From positions 77,851 to 141,850 of the forward strand of contig CBDCOR010000013.1 in the NCBI GenBank assembly GCA_965219855.1: 64,000 nt of DNA, in the 5' to 3' direction. The translations under genes and the position numbers were made by a program. Under the pieces are notes generated by a model. It saw nothing but the letters and a program-made list of their open reading frames with translations. It had not been told where the DNA came from and did not search any database. Positions 51,873-61,187 of the stretch are shown piece after piece (position 1 is the first letter of the stretch; every line of letters starts with the position of its first letter). Source of the stretch: CAUZIZ01 sp965219855 (GTDB taxonomy: Bacteria; Acidobacteriota; UBA6911; RPQK01; JAJDTT01).

Positions 51873-52622
51873 GTGAACGTGAATGACGAACTCACGGACT
51901 TTGAGGCGGCGGCGCTGGACAAGGTGCATTGCGGAGACTGCTTGACGCTCATGGGAAAGATGCCTGCTTCGTCCATCGGCCTGATCGTAACGAGTCCCCC
52001 CTACAACTTGAGGAACAGCACCGGCAACGGATTGAAAGATGGACGCGGCGGCAAGTGGCCGAGAGCCGGATTGATCCACGGCTACCAGGGCCACGCGGAT
52101 GACCTGCCCGCTGACGTATATATTCAATGGCAGCGACATTGCCTTGCGGCCATGATGCGCGTCTTACGCCACGACGGGGCGATATTCTACAACCACAAGT
52201 GGCGGGTCCAAGCTGGGCTACTCCAAGACCGGAGTGAGATCGTCGAGGGGTTTCCGGTCCGGCAAATTATCATCTGGAAACGCGCTGGTGGGATCAATTT
52301 CAACCCCGGTTATTTCCTTCCCACTTACGAGGTTATCTACCTGATCGCCCAGCCCGCGTTTCGTCTTCGACCGAAGGCGAACGCCATAGGCGATGTTTGG
52401 CGCATTCCCCAGGAGAGCCGGAACCCTCACCCCGCCGCCTTCCCGGTGGAACTGGCTCAAAGGTGCATCCAGGCTACCAATGTCGAGACCGTGCTCGATC
52501 CCTTTCTAGGATCGGGCACCACGGCCATTGCCGCGAAAGCCTGTGATCGAAGGTGGATCGGGATTGACGCTTCCCCGAACTACTGTGAAATGGCGCGTCA
52601 CCGGATTGCAGAGAGTCGATAG
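51873..52622 (+). CDS. DNA methyltransferase (N4/N6, beta class) embedded in the T4SS operon
   Basis: This is a 249-residue amino-methyltransferase. Motif IV is LIVTSPPYNLRN near residue 35 and motif I is VLDPFLGSGTTAIAAK near 210, the IV-before-I order of beta-class enzymes (N4-cytosine or N6-adenine). HCGDCLTLMGKMP is the usual lead-in. The recognition site cannot be read from sequence, and no restriction endonuclease is adjacent. It starts at GTG four bases after virB3, with GGAG at good spacing. Its first 14 codons (VNVNDELTDFEAAA) resemble those of virB4 (MNVNNELLDYEAAG). It probably guards the plasmid against host restriction. Confidence 0.9.
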   Translation: MNVNDELTDFEAAALDKVHCGDCLTLMGKMPASSIGLIVTSPPYNLRNSTGNGLKDGRGGKWPRAGLIHGYQGHADDLPADVYIQWQRHCLAAMMRVLRHDGAIFYNHKWRVQAGLLQDRSEIVEGFPVRQIIIWKRAGGINFNPGYFLPTYEVIYLIAQPAFRLRPKANAIGDVWRIPQESRNPHPAAFPVELAQRCIQATNVETVLDPFLGSGTTAIAAKACDRRWIGIDASPNYCEMARHRIAESR

Positions 52623-52625
52623 CGA

Positions 52626-55052
52626 ATGAATGTGAACAACGAACTCCTGGACTACGAAGCGGCGGGATCGCTGGCCGAGGAATTGCCTTATTGGGGCTGG
52701 CTCGATGACGAGCGGACCTGTCTCACGCGGGCCGGGGAGTTGATGAGCTTGGCCCGCGTTTCGCCTAGCGTCCTGGACGGCCAGACCCCGGAGCAGCGGG
52801 ATCGGGTGATTGACCGATGGCAACGAATGTTGAGCGGCCTGGACGCCCGGACCCGGTTTTACTTCTATTTGTTGCGGCGACCCGTTCGCTTCCCGGAAGT
52901 GCCGCCTAGCGGCGCTTCCAAGGTGGTGACACTCGGCCAGCGGAAGCGCCGGGAATTTCTCACCAAGCGGGTGCAGGACGTGTCGGCTTATGTTGCATGG
53001 GCTTACGATCCGGGTCTATCCACCGTGGCATCCGGGAGGACCGGGGGGCCGTGGTGGATGGCCTACGCGAAGAACTGGATGGCCCGGCGCAAGAACGCGC
53101 AGAGGTCCGTTTACCTCCATTCCTCGATAGAAGCGGCGGCGGCTGGCTTTCGGCAAACGGTCGATGCCAGCCGGGCGCTTGTGGATGACCTTACGCCCTT
53201 GCGTCTGCTCCACGCGCACGAGGCCAGCGTGATTTTGAGCGAACTCACCAACCGGCCCGAAACGCCGTGGGACGGCGCGACGGGCAGCGGCATGAATTGG
53301 CGGCTGGCCGTTTCCGAACTCGAAGCGGAGCGGCGCAACCTTCGCCTGGACGGGGAGCCCGTTGTGCTGTACTCGCTGCTCTCTCCCCCAGGCTCGGCCC
53401 GCAGCAATCTCTTGGCCGATCTTTACCGGCTCGATGCGACCTTGACGGTCACGCTCGAATGGCGTCCCCAGCGCCTCGATTCTGCCCGGCGAAAAATCCG
53501 GGGAGCGCAGCGCCATTACTTCTCGAAGCGGTATTCGATGAGCGCCCACGTTCAAGAGACGGAGGGGAGCGCGGCGGCGATGGTGGACACGGCAGCAGCG
53601 GCGGAGAGTGACCGCTTAGGGGATGCTCTCGTGGAGCTTGAGACGGACGGTGTTGCTTACGGCGACCTTGCCCTGACGATTGCGATCCACGGCCCGTTAG
53701 AGCACACCGAGAGCCTGGACGGGGATATTCGGAGGATCTTCGCCAGCCACGATGCCAAGGTGATCCGGGAAGGGTACGGGCAGCTTCCCGCCTGGTTCTC
53801 GAGGATGCCAGGACAACCCCGGAGGCGGCAGGTCCGATCCGTGTTTGTCTCAGCAGGTGTGACCGCTTGCATGGCTCCGATCTTCGGTCCACCCGTGGGA
53901 ACTCCCCAGAGCGGCCACTTGCGGAAAGCGGCCCTGGCAATCCTTGAGACCGGGTGGCGGACCCCTTACCACTACGATCTATTTCAGGGCGACGTAGGCC
54001 ATACGCTGGTGCTTGGAGCCACCGGCGCGGGCAAGAGTTTTTCCCTCAACTTCCTTTTGGTTCAGGCCCTTCAATACGATCCGCGCATCCTGATCCTCGA
54101 TCTAGGAGGCTCCTATCGCTGGCTCACCCAATTCCTGGGCGGAGGATACATGGAGCTATCACCGGCGACGGCAGACGGCGAAGGCTTCCAGCTACGCCCC
54201 TTTTCTTTACCGGCAGGAGAGCGGACCTACCAATTCCTGACCGGTTGGATTTCCCGGTTGCTTCGCATCGGCGGATGGAACTTGAGCGGGTCCGATCCGA
54301 GCGAGATCCGCGCCCGCGTGGAAGACCTCTACGCTTTCGCGCCAGCGGAGCGGACCCTTGGGACGCTGGTCCACTCCTTGCCCTCCAAGATGTGGCCCGC
54401 GCTTGGCCGCTGGCACGGTGACGGCGCGTGGGGCCGCTACTTCGATAACCCGGCGGATGGCGAAGACCTGCAATTTCAGGACTGGCAGGTGATCGACATG
54501 GCCGGTGCCGCAGAGCATGACGACTTGTGCGAGGCGGCGCTGTTCTACCTTTTGGAGCGGTTGCGGCTGGCCCTGGAAAATCCCGCCGAAACCGCCCGCG
54601 TCAAGCTCATGGTGGTGGATGAAGCGTGGCGCTACCTTCAAGATCCCGCCGTCCTTTCCTATCTCGCAGAGGCGGCGAAGACATGGCGCAAGAAGAACGC
54701 GGCGCTGATCGTTGCCACTCAAAGCGCCGTGGACGTGACGGGAACGGCGGGAGCGGAGGCGTTGCTTGAATCCATGCCGACCAAGCTGTTCCTTGCCAAC
54801 CCGGACCTGCCTGAGAAGGCCGCCGAAACCTTCCGGTTGAACCCATCGGAAATGAACACCATTCGAGGGTTGATTCCCAAACGCGAGCTTTACTTGAGGC
54901 GCACCGACGCGGCAGGGATCTTACGCCTTGAAGTCGATCCGGCCAGCTATTGGCTTTACACGTCTTCGCCGGTTGACGCGGCAAAACGGGCCGCAGCCGT
55001 TGAAGAACACGGCCTGGAACAGGCCCTTGAACACTTATCAAAACGGAGGTAA
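52626..55052 (+). CDS. virB4: VirB4/TrbE-like conjugation ATPase
   Basis: This 808-residue protein is the family's usual size. The C-terminal ATPase domain has Walker A GATGAGKSFSLNFLL (about residue 465), Walker B LMVVDEAWRYL, and later IVATQSAVDV and LPTKLFLANPD-type elements of VirB4/TraC enzymes. The N-terminal half is the pseudo-repeat that contacts VirB3 and VirB8. It energises assembly of the pilus and substrate transfer at the inner membrane. The stop lies inside the ribosome site of virB9. Confidence 0.95.
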   Translation: MNVNNELLDYEAAGSLAEELPYWGWLDDERTCLTRAGELMSLARVSPSVLDGQTPEQRDRVIDRWQRMLSGLDARTRFYFYLLRRPVRFPEVPPSGASKVVTLGQRKRREFLTKRVQDVSAYVAWAYDPGLSTVASGRTGGPWWMAYAKNWMARRKNAQRSVYLHSSIEAAAAGFRQTVDASRALVDDLTPLRLLHAHEASVILSELTNRPETPWDGATGSGMNWRLAVSELEAERRNLRLDGEPVVLYSLLSPPGSARSNLLADLYRLDATLTVTLEWRPQRLDSARRKIRGAQRHYFSKRYSMSAHVQETEGSAAAMVDTAAAAESDRLGDALVELETDGVAYGDLALTIAIHGPLEHTESLDGDIRRIFASHDAKVIREGYGQLPAWFSRMPGQPRRRQVRSVFVSAGVTACMAPIFGPPVGTPQSGHLRKAALAILETGWRTPYHYDLFQGDVGHTLVLGATGAGKSFSLNFLLVQALQYDPRILILDLGGSYRWLTQFLGGGYMELSPATADGEGFQLRPFSLPAGERTYQFLTGWISRLLRIGGWNLSGSDPSEIRARVEDLYAFAPAERTLGTLVHSLPSKMWPALGRWHGDGAWGRYFDNPADGEDLQFQDWQVIDMAGAAEHDDLCEAALFYLLERLRLALENPAETARVKLMVVDEAWRYLQDPAVLSYLAEAAKTWRKKNAALIVATQSAVDVTGTAGAEALLESMPTKLFLANPDLPEKAAETFRLNPSEMNTIRGLIPKRELYLRRTDAAGILRLEVDPASYWLYTSSPVDAAKRAAAVEEHGLEQALEHLSKRR

Positions 55053-55056
55053 GTCG

Positions 55057-55899
55057 ATGTTGAAATTCTTTCCACTTTTAGCGGCGGCGGTCCTGGCCTT
55101 GCCGGTGCCGCTGCTGGCTCAGGACGCCGGAGCGGTGTTGCGGATCATCGAGGCCGAGGATCAGATTGTGAGGATTCAGGCCAAGACGAGGCACACCACT
55201 GTAATCGTGCTGCCCGCAGCGGAGGACATTCTTGATTTCGTGGTGGGAGATTCCGAGTATTGGCACCTGACCGGAGCGGCCAATCTCGCGTTCCTCAAAC
55301 CGATTGCGGAGGACGTGACTACGAACGTCGCCTTGGTCTGTGAATCCGGGCGCATCTATTCGTTCCTGGTGACGGAGGAAAGCGCCGGGGAGCCGCATCT
55401 AATCGTCCGGGTGGAGCATCCGCAGATTGACGATCCCCGCATCTCGCCGGGAGTCAACACCCCGGCCTTTGTCCGGCGCTCCCAGGTCACGGCCTATCAG
55501 GAAATGGCGGAAACCGCCATGCAGACCGTCGCCACGGTGCAGGAGGAAGCCGAGGCCCGCGTGGCGGCGGCGGCGGCCCAGGCCGAGGGTGAGACTGAGG
55601 CTTTCCGGTCAGACTATCCCACGCGGTTGAATTTCCCTTACCGCTTGGAGGACAAGGCGATCAAATGGCCGTTTCTGGTCGAGGGAATGTGGAATGACGG
55701 ACAGTTTACCTACCTTCGCTCGAACGCCCAGGAGACGCCCGCGCTGTACGAAGAAAAGGACGGCAAACCGGCCTTGGTTGCCTACGATCTTGAAGAAGAT
55801 GGCCTGTATATCGCCCGCCATGTTTTAGGCAACGGCTGGTTGCAGATCGGCAAAGAAAAAGCCAAGTGGCGCTTCACCCCGCCGAAGGTGGCGCCGTGA
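55057..55899 (+). CDS. virB9: VirB9/TrbG-like outer-membrane-core protein
   Basis: The ATG at 55057 follows GGAGGTAAG and gives 280 residues with a signal peptide (FFPLLAAAVLALPVPLLAQ). TTVIVLPAAEDILDFVVGDSEYW and ICESGRIYSFLVTE-like beta segments, and a C-terminal YDLEEDGLYIARHVL, match the VirB9/TrbG family. A central helical insert (EEAEARVAAAAAQAEGETEA) is Ala/Glu-rich. It forms the periplasmic/outer-membrane ring with VirB10. Its stop overlaps the virB10 GTG. Confidence 0.9.
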   Translation: MLKFFPLLAAAVLALPVPLLAQDAGAVLRIIEAEDQIVRIQAKTRHTTVIVLPAAEDILDFVVGDSEYWHLTGAANLAFLKPIAEDVTTNVALVCESGRIYSFLVTEESAGEPHLIVRVEHPQIDDPRISPGVNTPAFVRRSQVTAYQEMAETAMQTVATVQEEAEARVAAAAAQAEGETEAFRSDYPTRLNFPYRLEDKAIKWPFLVEGMWNDGQFTYLRSNAQETPALYEEKDGKPALVAYDLEEDGLYIARHVLGNGWLQIGKEKAKWRFTPPKVAP

Positions 55900-57296
55900 T
55901 TGAATGGAAACGCCTTTACCCCAAGCCAGCGGGCAGCTTGCCGGGAGGCATTGTCACTCAATGGGGTGTGGCGCTGATTACGGTTCTGATCCTGATCTTC
56001 GCCGCGTTGTGGCTGGCAAGCGGAGGCACGGAGCAAGCGGAAATCGACTCCATAGGCGGAGAAGTCACCGGCCCGGCGCGGAACTTCGCCGGGCAGATGG
56101 CCGCGCAGGTCGAGGCCGAGGCGCTACGGGCCGAGACGCGGAGGGCGGCGGCGGAGCGAACCCTACAGGCGGAGCAACGCCAGGAGGCGCGGGGCGTCGC
56201 AACGGGCACGATCGGCGGCGGGCAGGTGACGATGGACGAGGCGTTGCTACTGGCCGGGCCGAGTCCTGAAACCGGCAGAGCATACACGGAGCAGGAATTT
56301 GAACTCCGGGAACGCTTGCGCCTGGAAGCCTTGGAACGCCGCCGCCGGTCCCTTCGCAGTTCGCCGGTGGCTCAGACCTACCGGCAATTCGACCGCGCCA
56401 GATCACCGGCGCAGGCGGGCGCGGAGCCCGGCCCGGTCGAAGAAATCCGCGCCGAGGGAGTGGAGGCGCTCTCTCAGGCCCTTGGGACGTTCGAGGGTGT
56501 GACCGCAGGGCTTGAGGATGAAATAGCGGCGGAGGCCGAGTCCGATCAAGCCTTTCTCCGGGCCTTGACCGGCGCACAGCAGAGCGGGGGTGAGGCCCTG
56601 GCCCAGGCCGAGCCCGCTAGACCGCAAGCGCCCGCCGGACCCCCGCCTAATTCGCTAGGGTTTCCCGGTGCGGCGGCGCGACCCGCCCGCGACTATGCCA
56701 ACCCTTCGCGGCTTGAGAGCGGCGAAGATCCGGCAGGATGGGAACGGATCTATGAGGGATCGTTCCTTGAGGCCGTGCTTGTCACCCAACTATCCGGTGA
56801 CTTTCCCGGCCCGGTGCTGGCTCAGGTTGCCGTGCCGTTTTACTCCGCCGGCCGCCAGCGGGTTTTAGTCCCGCGTGGAGCGCGGGTTATCGGAACCGCG
56901 TCGGCAGTTCTAGGCCGGGATCAAGAGCGCCTGGCCGTGTCTTTCCATCGGTTGATCTACCCGGACGGGCGATGGGTGACACTGGACTTTCACGGCCTCA
57001 ACCAAGTGGGAGAAGGCGCTTTGAAAGATCAGGTCAACCGCCACTATTTCTCGATGTTTGCCGCCGTGGGTGCGGTCGGCATCATTAGCGGCCTCACCTT
57101 GCAGAACTCGAACCCTTACGGCGGAGGGGCTCAAGCGTTCCGGGCCGGTGCGGGTCAGGGCTTAGGCCAAGCCGCCGAACGGATTTTACAGCGGTTCCTC
57201 AATCGTTTACCCACCATCACCATCCGGGCCGGGCATCGTCTCCGTATCTGGTTTACGTCCGATGTACTGGTCCCCCGAAACCTAAAAGGAGAATGA
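55896..57296 (+). CDS. virB10: VirB10/TrbI-like scaffold protein
   Basis: The GTG at 55896 overlaps the virB9 stop (GTGA) and gives 466 residues. A short cytoplasmic start is followed by one inner-membrane helix (VALITVLILIFAALWLASGG), a long Ala/Glu/Arg-rich periplasmic spacer, and the TrbI C-terminal beta barrel (LEAVLVTQLSGDFPGPVLAQV, QRVLVPRGARVIGTASAVLG, SFHRLIYPDGRWVTL). It spans both membranes and senses ATP use. Confidence 0.9.
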   Translation: MIEWKRLYPKPAGSLPGGIVTQWGVALITVLILIFAALWLASGGTEQAEIDSIGGEVTGPARNFAGQMAAQVEAEALRAETRRAAAERTLQAEQRQEARGVATGTIGGGQVTMDEALLLAGPSPETGRAYTEQEFELRERLRLEALERRRRSLRSSPVAQTYRQFDRARSPAQAGAEPGPVEEIRAEGVEALSQALGTFEGVTAGLEDEIAAEAESDQAFLRALTGAQQSGGEALAQAEPARPQAPAGPPPNSLGFPGAAARPARDYANPSRLESGEDPAGWERIYEGSFLEAVLVTQLSGDFPGPVLAQVAVPFYSAGRQRVLVPRGARVIGTASAVLGRDQERLAVSFHRLIYPDGRWVTLDFHGLNQVGEGALKDQVNRHYFSMFAAVGAVGIISGLTLQNSNPYGGGAQAFRAGAGQGLGQAAERILQRFLNRLPTITIRAGHRLRIWFTSDVLVPRNLKGE

Positions 57297-58213
57297 AAAT
57301 GAAACACCGAATCGTGAGCGGCCTTCTCTTGGTTCCCCTCATGATCGTACTGAGCACCACGCCCGCCTACGCCATCTTTGGCTCGATCATTGCGGCGATC
57401 CAGCGGGCGCAGATGATCGTCAATCAGGGGGTCCAAATCTACAACGATGCAATGGAGAAGATCACGATGAACGGCCAGCTAACGGAACTGACCGGTCAGT
57501 TCTCGCACCTGAAAGAGCAAGCCCTTGGCACGGTCGGGGCGCTGACCCAGCCCTTCACCGATCTTAGCTCGGTCCCCACCGAATTTATCGGAGCGGGCCT
57601 TTCCTGGAAGAACGACTTTACCGGCGTCGCCGGGGAGTTGGCCGGAGCGGTGGAGCAGCTAGGAGAATCGGGAACCAGTTTCACCGACGCATGGAGGGAC
57701 CGCTTGACGGCCAGTAACACCATATCGGAGAGCGATTTTCTGAGCCTCTACGCGGGCCAGAGCCCGGAGGTCGGAGCGGCGGCTTCACAGGTCTACCTAG
57801 CGGCGGCAGAGGCCGGGGATAAGAAGCTCGTCATGGCTCACGCCCAAAGCGACGCGGCCAAGAATCTGATGGTGGCCGCGAAGGACGCCGTTTCGTCCTA
57901 TGAAGGACTGCGAAACAACACGAACACGAGCAACACCGCGCTACAGCAAGCGATGGTTGCCGGGACCGTGACCCAGGGCAACCTTACCGCTGCCATGGCG
58001 CAGTTGATGGTTTATCAGGCGTCCCAGGAGTCCGCGAGAGAGTACGAACAGGAGATAGCGCGGCGCGAAGAACTGGCCCGTTTCGTCCAGGCCGAGCGCC
58101 AAGCTCAGATTACGTTTGACGCGCAGCAAGCAGGGATTGCGGCCCGCGTCGATTCGATGCGCGAAGGGTTGCTTTTCAGAGTCCCGGCGCTCTACGGCGG
58201 AACCGGCCAGTAA
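57293..58213 (+). CDS. virB5: VirB5/TrbJ-like pilus-tip or assembly protein
   Basis: This 306-residue exported protein has a signal sequence (LLLVPLMIVLSTTPAYA) and a long alpha-helical body (IVNQGVQIYNDAMEKITMNGQLTELTG-type, Ala/Gln-rich) like P-type TrbJ. The final helix ends RVPALYGG. Two start codons two codons apart (57293, 57299) are equally possible. It overlaps virB10 by four bases. Confidence 0.8.
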   Translation: MKMKHRIVSGLLLVPLMIVLSTTPAYAIFGSIIAAIQRAQMIVNQGVQIYNDAMEKITMNGQLTELTGQFSHLKEQALGTVGALTQPFTDLSSVPTEFIGAGLSWKNDFTGVAGELAGAVEQLGESGTSFTDAWRDRLTASNTISESDFLSLYAGQSPEVGAAASQVYLAAAEAGDKKLVMAHAQSDAAKNLMVAAKDAVSSYEGLRNNTNTSNTALQQAMVAGTVTQGNLTAAMAQLMVYQASQESAREYEQEIARREELARFVQAERQAQITFDAQQAGIAARVDSMREGLLFRVPALYGGTGQ

Positions 58214-58222
58214 TCCGCGCCG

Positions 58223-59224
58223 ATGCAGATTCAGATTGACCCGAATATCCCCTCCAATGTCCCCGACGAGGAATTGCGGGATTTTCAATCCTTCATTCAA
58301 ACCGCCCTTGACGGTCTTACGGATGCGGCGGGCGGCGAGGTGCTGGCCCTTGGGACGGGCATGTTTACCGGGCTTGCGTTGATTGTGGTGGTGATTGCCG
58401 GGGTCAAGATCGCGTTTAGCGGGAATATCCAACCGTGGGAAGTGGTGCGCCTTGTCGTCGGGATATGGATTCCGTGGGTGATGATGCAGTTCTACACGAC
58501 CACGATTCCCGGCATGAGCCAAACCTTTCCGGGGATGATTGCCGAGGGCGGGAACTGGCTACACGAACTGTTGCTAGGCGACATCATTAGCTCGATGCAA
58601 ACCGAACTCGGAGACATGGTGCGGGACATCGCCGCGAACCATCAGACGCAAGCGGCCCAGGGGAACCTGATCGGGGCCATGACGGGCGGCGCTCATGCCT
58701 TCATTACCGCCGTCGCCGGGACCATCATCATGGCGTTTTTGATTCTCATGCTCATCGTCTTATTCGCTGTCACCTACGCTCAGGTGATCTGGGCTCAGAT
58801 CGCCCTGGCAATCCTCATCATTCTAGGGCCGATCTTTATCCCGTTCCTGGTGTTTGAACCCTTGGCTTTTCTCTTTTGGGGCTGGTTCAAAGGGATGCTC
58901 ACCTATTCGCTCTATGCCGTGATCGCCGGGTGTGTGTTGCGGGTGTTCAGCGCCGTGGGAATTGCGTATATCACGACGCTGGGCGGCGCGAACCTGGACA
59001 CCCAATCCATGACGCAAGTGGGCCTATGGACGCTGGCCGTCATTCCGCTTTTCATTGCCGGGATTCTCTCATCGCTCAAATGCGGGGAACTGGCCTCGAT
59101 GCTCGTTACCGGAGGCGCAGCGGGAGGGAGCGGACTCATGGGACTGGCGACAACGGCAGGGATGGCAGCGGCCAGCGGCGGCGCGGCAGCGGCCAAGACA
59201 GCAGCATCAGGAGGGATTAAGTGA
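58223..59224 (+). CDS. virB6: VirB6/TrbL-like polytopic membrane protein
   Basis: This 333-residue protein has a polar start and then about six hydrophobic helices (LALIVVVIAGVKIAF, GTIIMAFLILMLIVLFAVTYAQV, IALAILIILGPIFIPFLVF, LAVIPLFIAGILSSL and others). The Gly/Ala/Ser-rich C-terminal tail is typical of TrbL/VirB6, the inner-membrane channel component. It overlaps virB8 by four bases. Confidence 0.85.
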   Translation: MQIQIDPNIPSNVPDEELRDFQSFIQTALDGLTDAAGGEVLALGTGMFTGLALIVVVIAGVKIAFSGNIQPWEVVRLVVGIWIPWVMMQFYTTTIPGMSQTFPGMIAEGGNWLHELLLGDIISSMQTELGDMVRDIAANHQTQAAQGNLIGAMTGGAHAFITAVAGTIIMAFLILMLIVLFAVTYAQVIWAQIALAILIILGPIFIPFLVFEPLAFLFWGWFKGMLTYSLYAVIAGCVLRVFSAVGIAYITTLGGANLDTQSMTQVGLWTLAVIPLFIAGILSSLKCGELASMLVTGGAAGGSGLMGLATTAGMAAASGGAAAAKTAASGGIK

Positions 59225-59901
59225 GCCAAGATAAGACGCCCCCGGCGAAGGACGCGGGCGCGGAGTACGCCGAGATATGGGGTGAGGCGGTCCACACCAA
59301 CCGCCACCTTCGGACGATCACGGTGGGGCTCGGCCTTGCGGTAATTCTTCTTATCGTGGTGGTGATCCGCATTGCCTCAGTCGATCCCCCCCGGCCCATC
59401 GTGGTACGGGTGGATGAAATAGGCCGGGCCGAAGCCGTCGCCTATGACGTGATGGAGGCCCAGGCCGACCCGCTGGACCCGACGACCAAATACTTTCTCA
59501 ATCGTTTCGTCTATGACTTCTATTCCCGCCGCCGGGCGACGGTCGAGGAAAACTGGTCCCGCAGTCTCCGGTTTCTCACGACCGATCTAGCCAACGCATC
59601 CTTCCGGGCCGAGAGCCAGAATATCGCCCTCCTAGCGGCGGGCGCGGCCAGCGATGAGTTGCAGGTGGATCGTGTCGTTTTGAGGATTCAGGCCAACCCC
59701 CAGGAGCCCTACAGCGCGTCGGCCGATTTTGACCTCGTGCGCCTTGTCGCCGAGGGCGAAGTGGACCGGGAACACTGGAGCTTATCGCTGCAATTCCTGT
59801 TCCTCGATGAGATCCCCCCCGATCTAATTGTTCACAATCCTATGGGTATCGTTATCACCTACCTGCAAGGAGACCGGGCGGTGGTGACTGGCGGACGATG
59901 A
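59221..59901 (+). CDS. virB8: VirB8/TrbF-like inner-membrane protein
   Basis: The 226-residue protein starts at GTG inside the virB6 end. A short cytoplasmic segment, one membrane helix (ITVGLGLAVILLIVVVIRIA) and a periplasmic NTF2-like domain (YFLNRFVYDFYSRRRATVEENW, FRAESQNI, LSLQFLFLDEIPP) match VirB8/TrbF. ATGA overlap with the next gene. Confidence 0.9.
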   Translation: MSQDKTPPAKDAGAEYAEIWGEAVHTNRHLRTITVGLGLAVILLIVVVIRIASVDPPRPIVVRVDEIGRAEAVAYDVMEAQADPLDPTTKYFLNRFVYDFYSRRRATVEENWSRSLRFLTTDLANASFRAESQNIALLAAGAASDELQVDRVVLRIQANPQEPYSASADFDLVRLVAEGEVDREHWSLSLQFLFLDEIPPDLIVHNPMGIVITYLQGDRAVVTGGR

Positions 59902-60830
59902 TCGAGCACTTGAAGGGCCGGGAGCGGGCGCTTGCGGCGCTCGGATGGACCGGACGGGAAGCGGAATGGATCGCGCTTGTCTGTCTCCACAGCGGCGTTT
60001 TCACCCGGCCTCAGTTTTGCCGCTACTTCGATACCCAACGAATGACGGCTTCACGATTTGTCAAGGCATTGGTGGCGAAACGCGCCGGTGTCGAAAGCGA
60101 TCATGTGACCGTGAACGGCGGCGGGCGGACGTGCCGGATTTCCGGGAAGGCGATCTATCGGGCGCTCGGAGTCGAGAACATCCGCCACCGGCGAAACGCT
60201 GGAACGCCGGTTATCATGCGGCGGCTTCTCTCGCTTGATTTTGTCCTGGAACATCCGGGGATGAACTGGCTTCCGACCGAGGGAGAAAAGGTCGAATTTA
60301 TTGAAGGGCTAGGGGTCCATTCCAACCTCATTCCCCGGCGGATTTACTACGGCGCGGTTCGCGCTCAGAAACGCTATTTCGCGCTCAAGCTGCCGGTTGC
60401 CGGTGGCGATGATACCGTCACCTTTGCCTATGTCGATCCGGGCCATGCGACCGCTGTGGAATTGCACTCATGGGGGGCGGCGCATGGACCGCTTTGGGAT
60501 GCGATCCGCGCCAAGAGGCGGCGGGTGGAAGTAATCGCCATCGGCGCGGAACTGGATGCGGTTTTGCGGGCGGATCGGGTGCTACAGCTTTGGGCGGCGG
60601 CGGAGCCGGGGAAGGTGGCAACGGGGTTGATGGTAAAGCAGGAGATCAGGGCGATTAGTGATGCAATCGACAATCGAGACATGAAATTTTTGGCACAGTA
60701 CGGCGGGATGGCCGAGGCCGGGAAGCGGTACATGGCGCTCCGACAACTTCCCGAAGCGGAGCTTGCGGAAGGGGTCTCGATTGACGGCTATTCGACGTAC
60801 CGCGCCACCCGATTTTCGGAGCCGGTTTGA
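59898..60830 (+). CDS. Winged-helix protein of the transfer operon, function unknown
   Basis: This 310-residue soluble protein begins with a helix-turn-helix-like region (LGWTGREAEWIALVCLHSGVFTRPQFCRYF, MTASRFVKALVAKR) and continues with a mixed alpha/beta part (IYYGAVRAQKRYFALKL, VIAIGAELDAVLRA, LWAAAEPG). It resembles the replication-relaxation type in outline but shares no clear motif with the one at 50016. Because it is translationally coupled to virB8, it is probably a DNA-processing or regulatory protein of the element. Confidence 0.5.
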   Translation: MIEHLKGRERALAALGWTGREAEWIALVCLHSGVFTRPQFCRYFDTQRMTASRFVKALVAKRAGVESDHVTVNGGGRTCRISGKAIYRALGVENIRHRRNAGTPVIMRRLLSLDFVLEHPGMNWLPTEGEKVEFIEGLGVHSNLIPRRIYYGAVRAQKRYFALKLPVAGGDDTVTFAYVDPGHATAVELHSWGAAHGPLWDAIRAKRRRVEVIAIGAELDAVLRADRVLQLWAAAEPGKVATGLMVKQEIRAISDAIDNRDMKFLAQYGGMAEAGKRYMALRQLPEAELAEGVSIDGYSTYRATRFSEPV

Positions 60831-61148
60831 GCGGGCCGATTTGGGGCGTTTTTCATGTTCCAGAGAACCGCATGCTTTTTGTTACAGGGACAAAGGGGGG
60901 GGTGGAACATAAAAAAGCGTGGGGGTGGAACATCCCCACTTTCCTTGAAGTCTTTTGTTATCAGTGGGTTGCCCCCTACTATTCGGCTTCCAGATTGCCG
61001 ATAGAGCAAAATCCGGGAAGACGATAGCGACCCCCCCCGAAACGGGGGTTCCTACCGGCCCCGATAGCGGCAAGGTGGAACATGCCTCTATCCGGCCCCA
61101 GGGGGTCGCTATCGTCGGTATTTATCCCTGCGGGAAGGCTCGGAAAAG
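60831..61148. promoter_or_regulatory. Repeat-rich intergenic region before virD4
   Basis: This is a gap of about 320 bases. GGTGGAACAT occurs directly at 60901-60910, 60924-60933 and 61074-61083, and inverted (ATGTTCCA) at 60855-60862. A 15-bp inverted repeat ACGATAGCGACCCCC / GGGGGTCGCTATCGT spans 61021-61035 and 61101-61115, with another GATAGCG inside. These could be operators, iterons or part of an origin of transfer. No gene is seen. Confidence 0.6.
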
Positions 61149-61187
61149 ATGCCTCACGGCGGCGCGGATCAAGCGGAGAATGGGCCT

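Noticed and set aside
54928..55056. Upstream extension of the virB9 frame
   Set aside because: It lies inside virB4. The ATG at 55057 with GGAGGTAAG is clearly the start and has the signal peptide.
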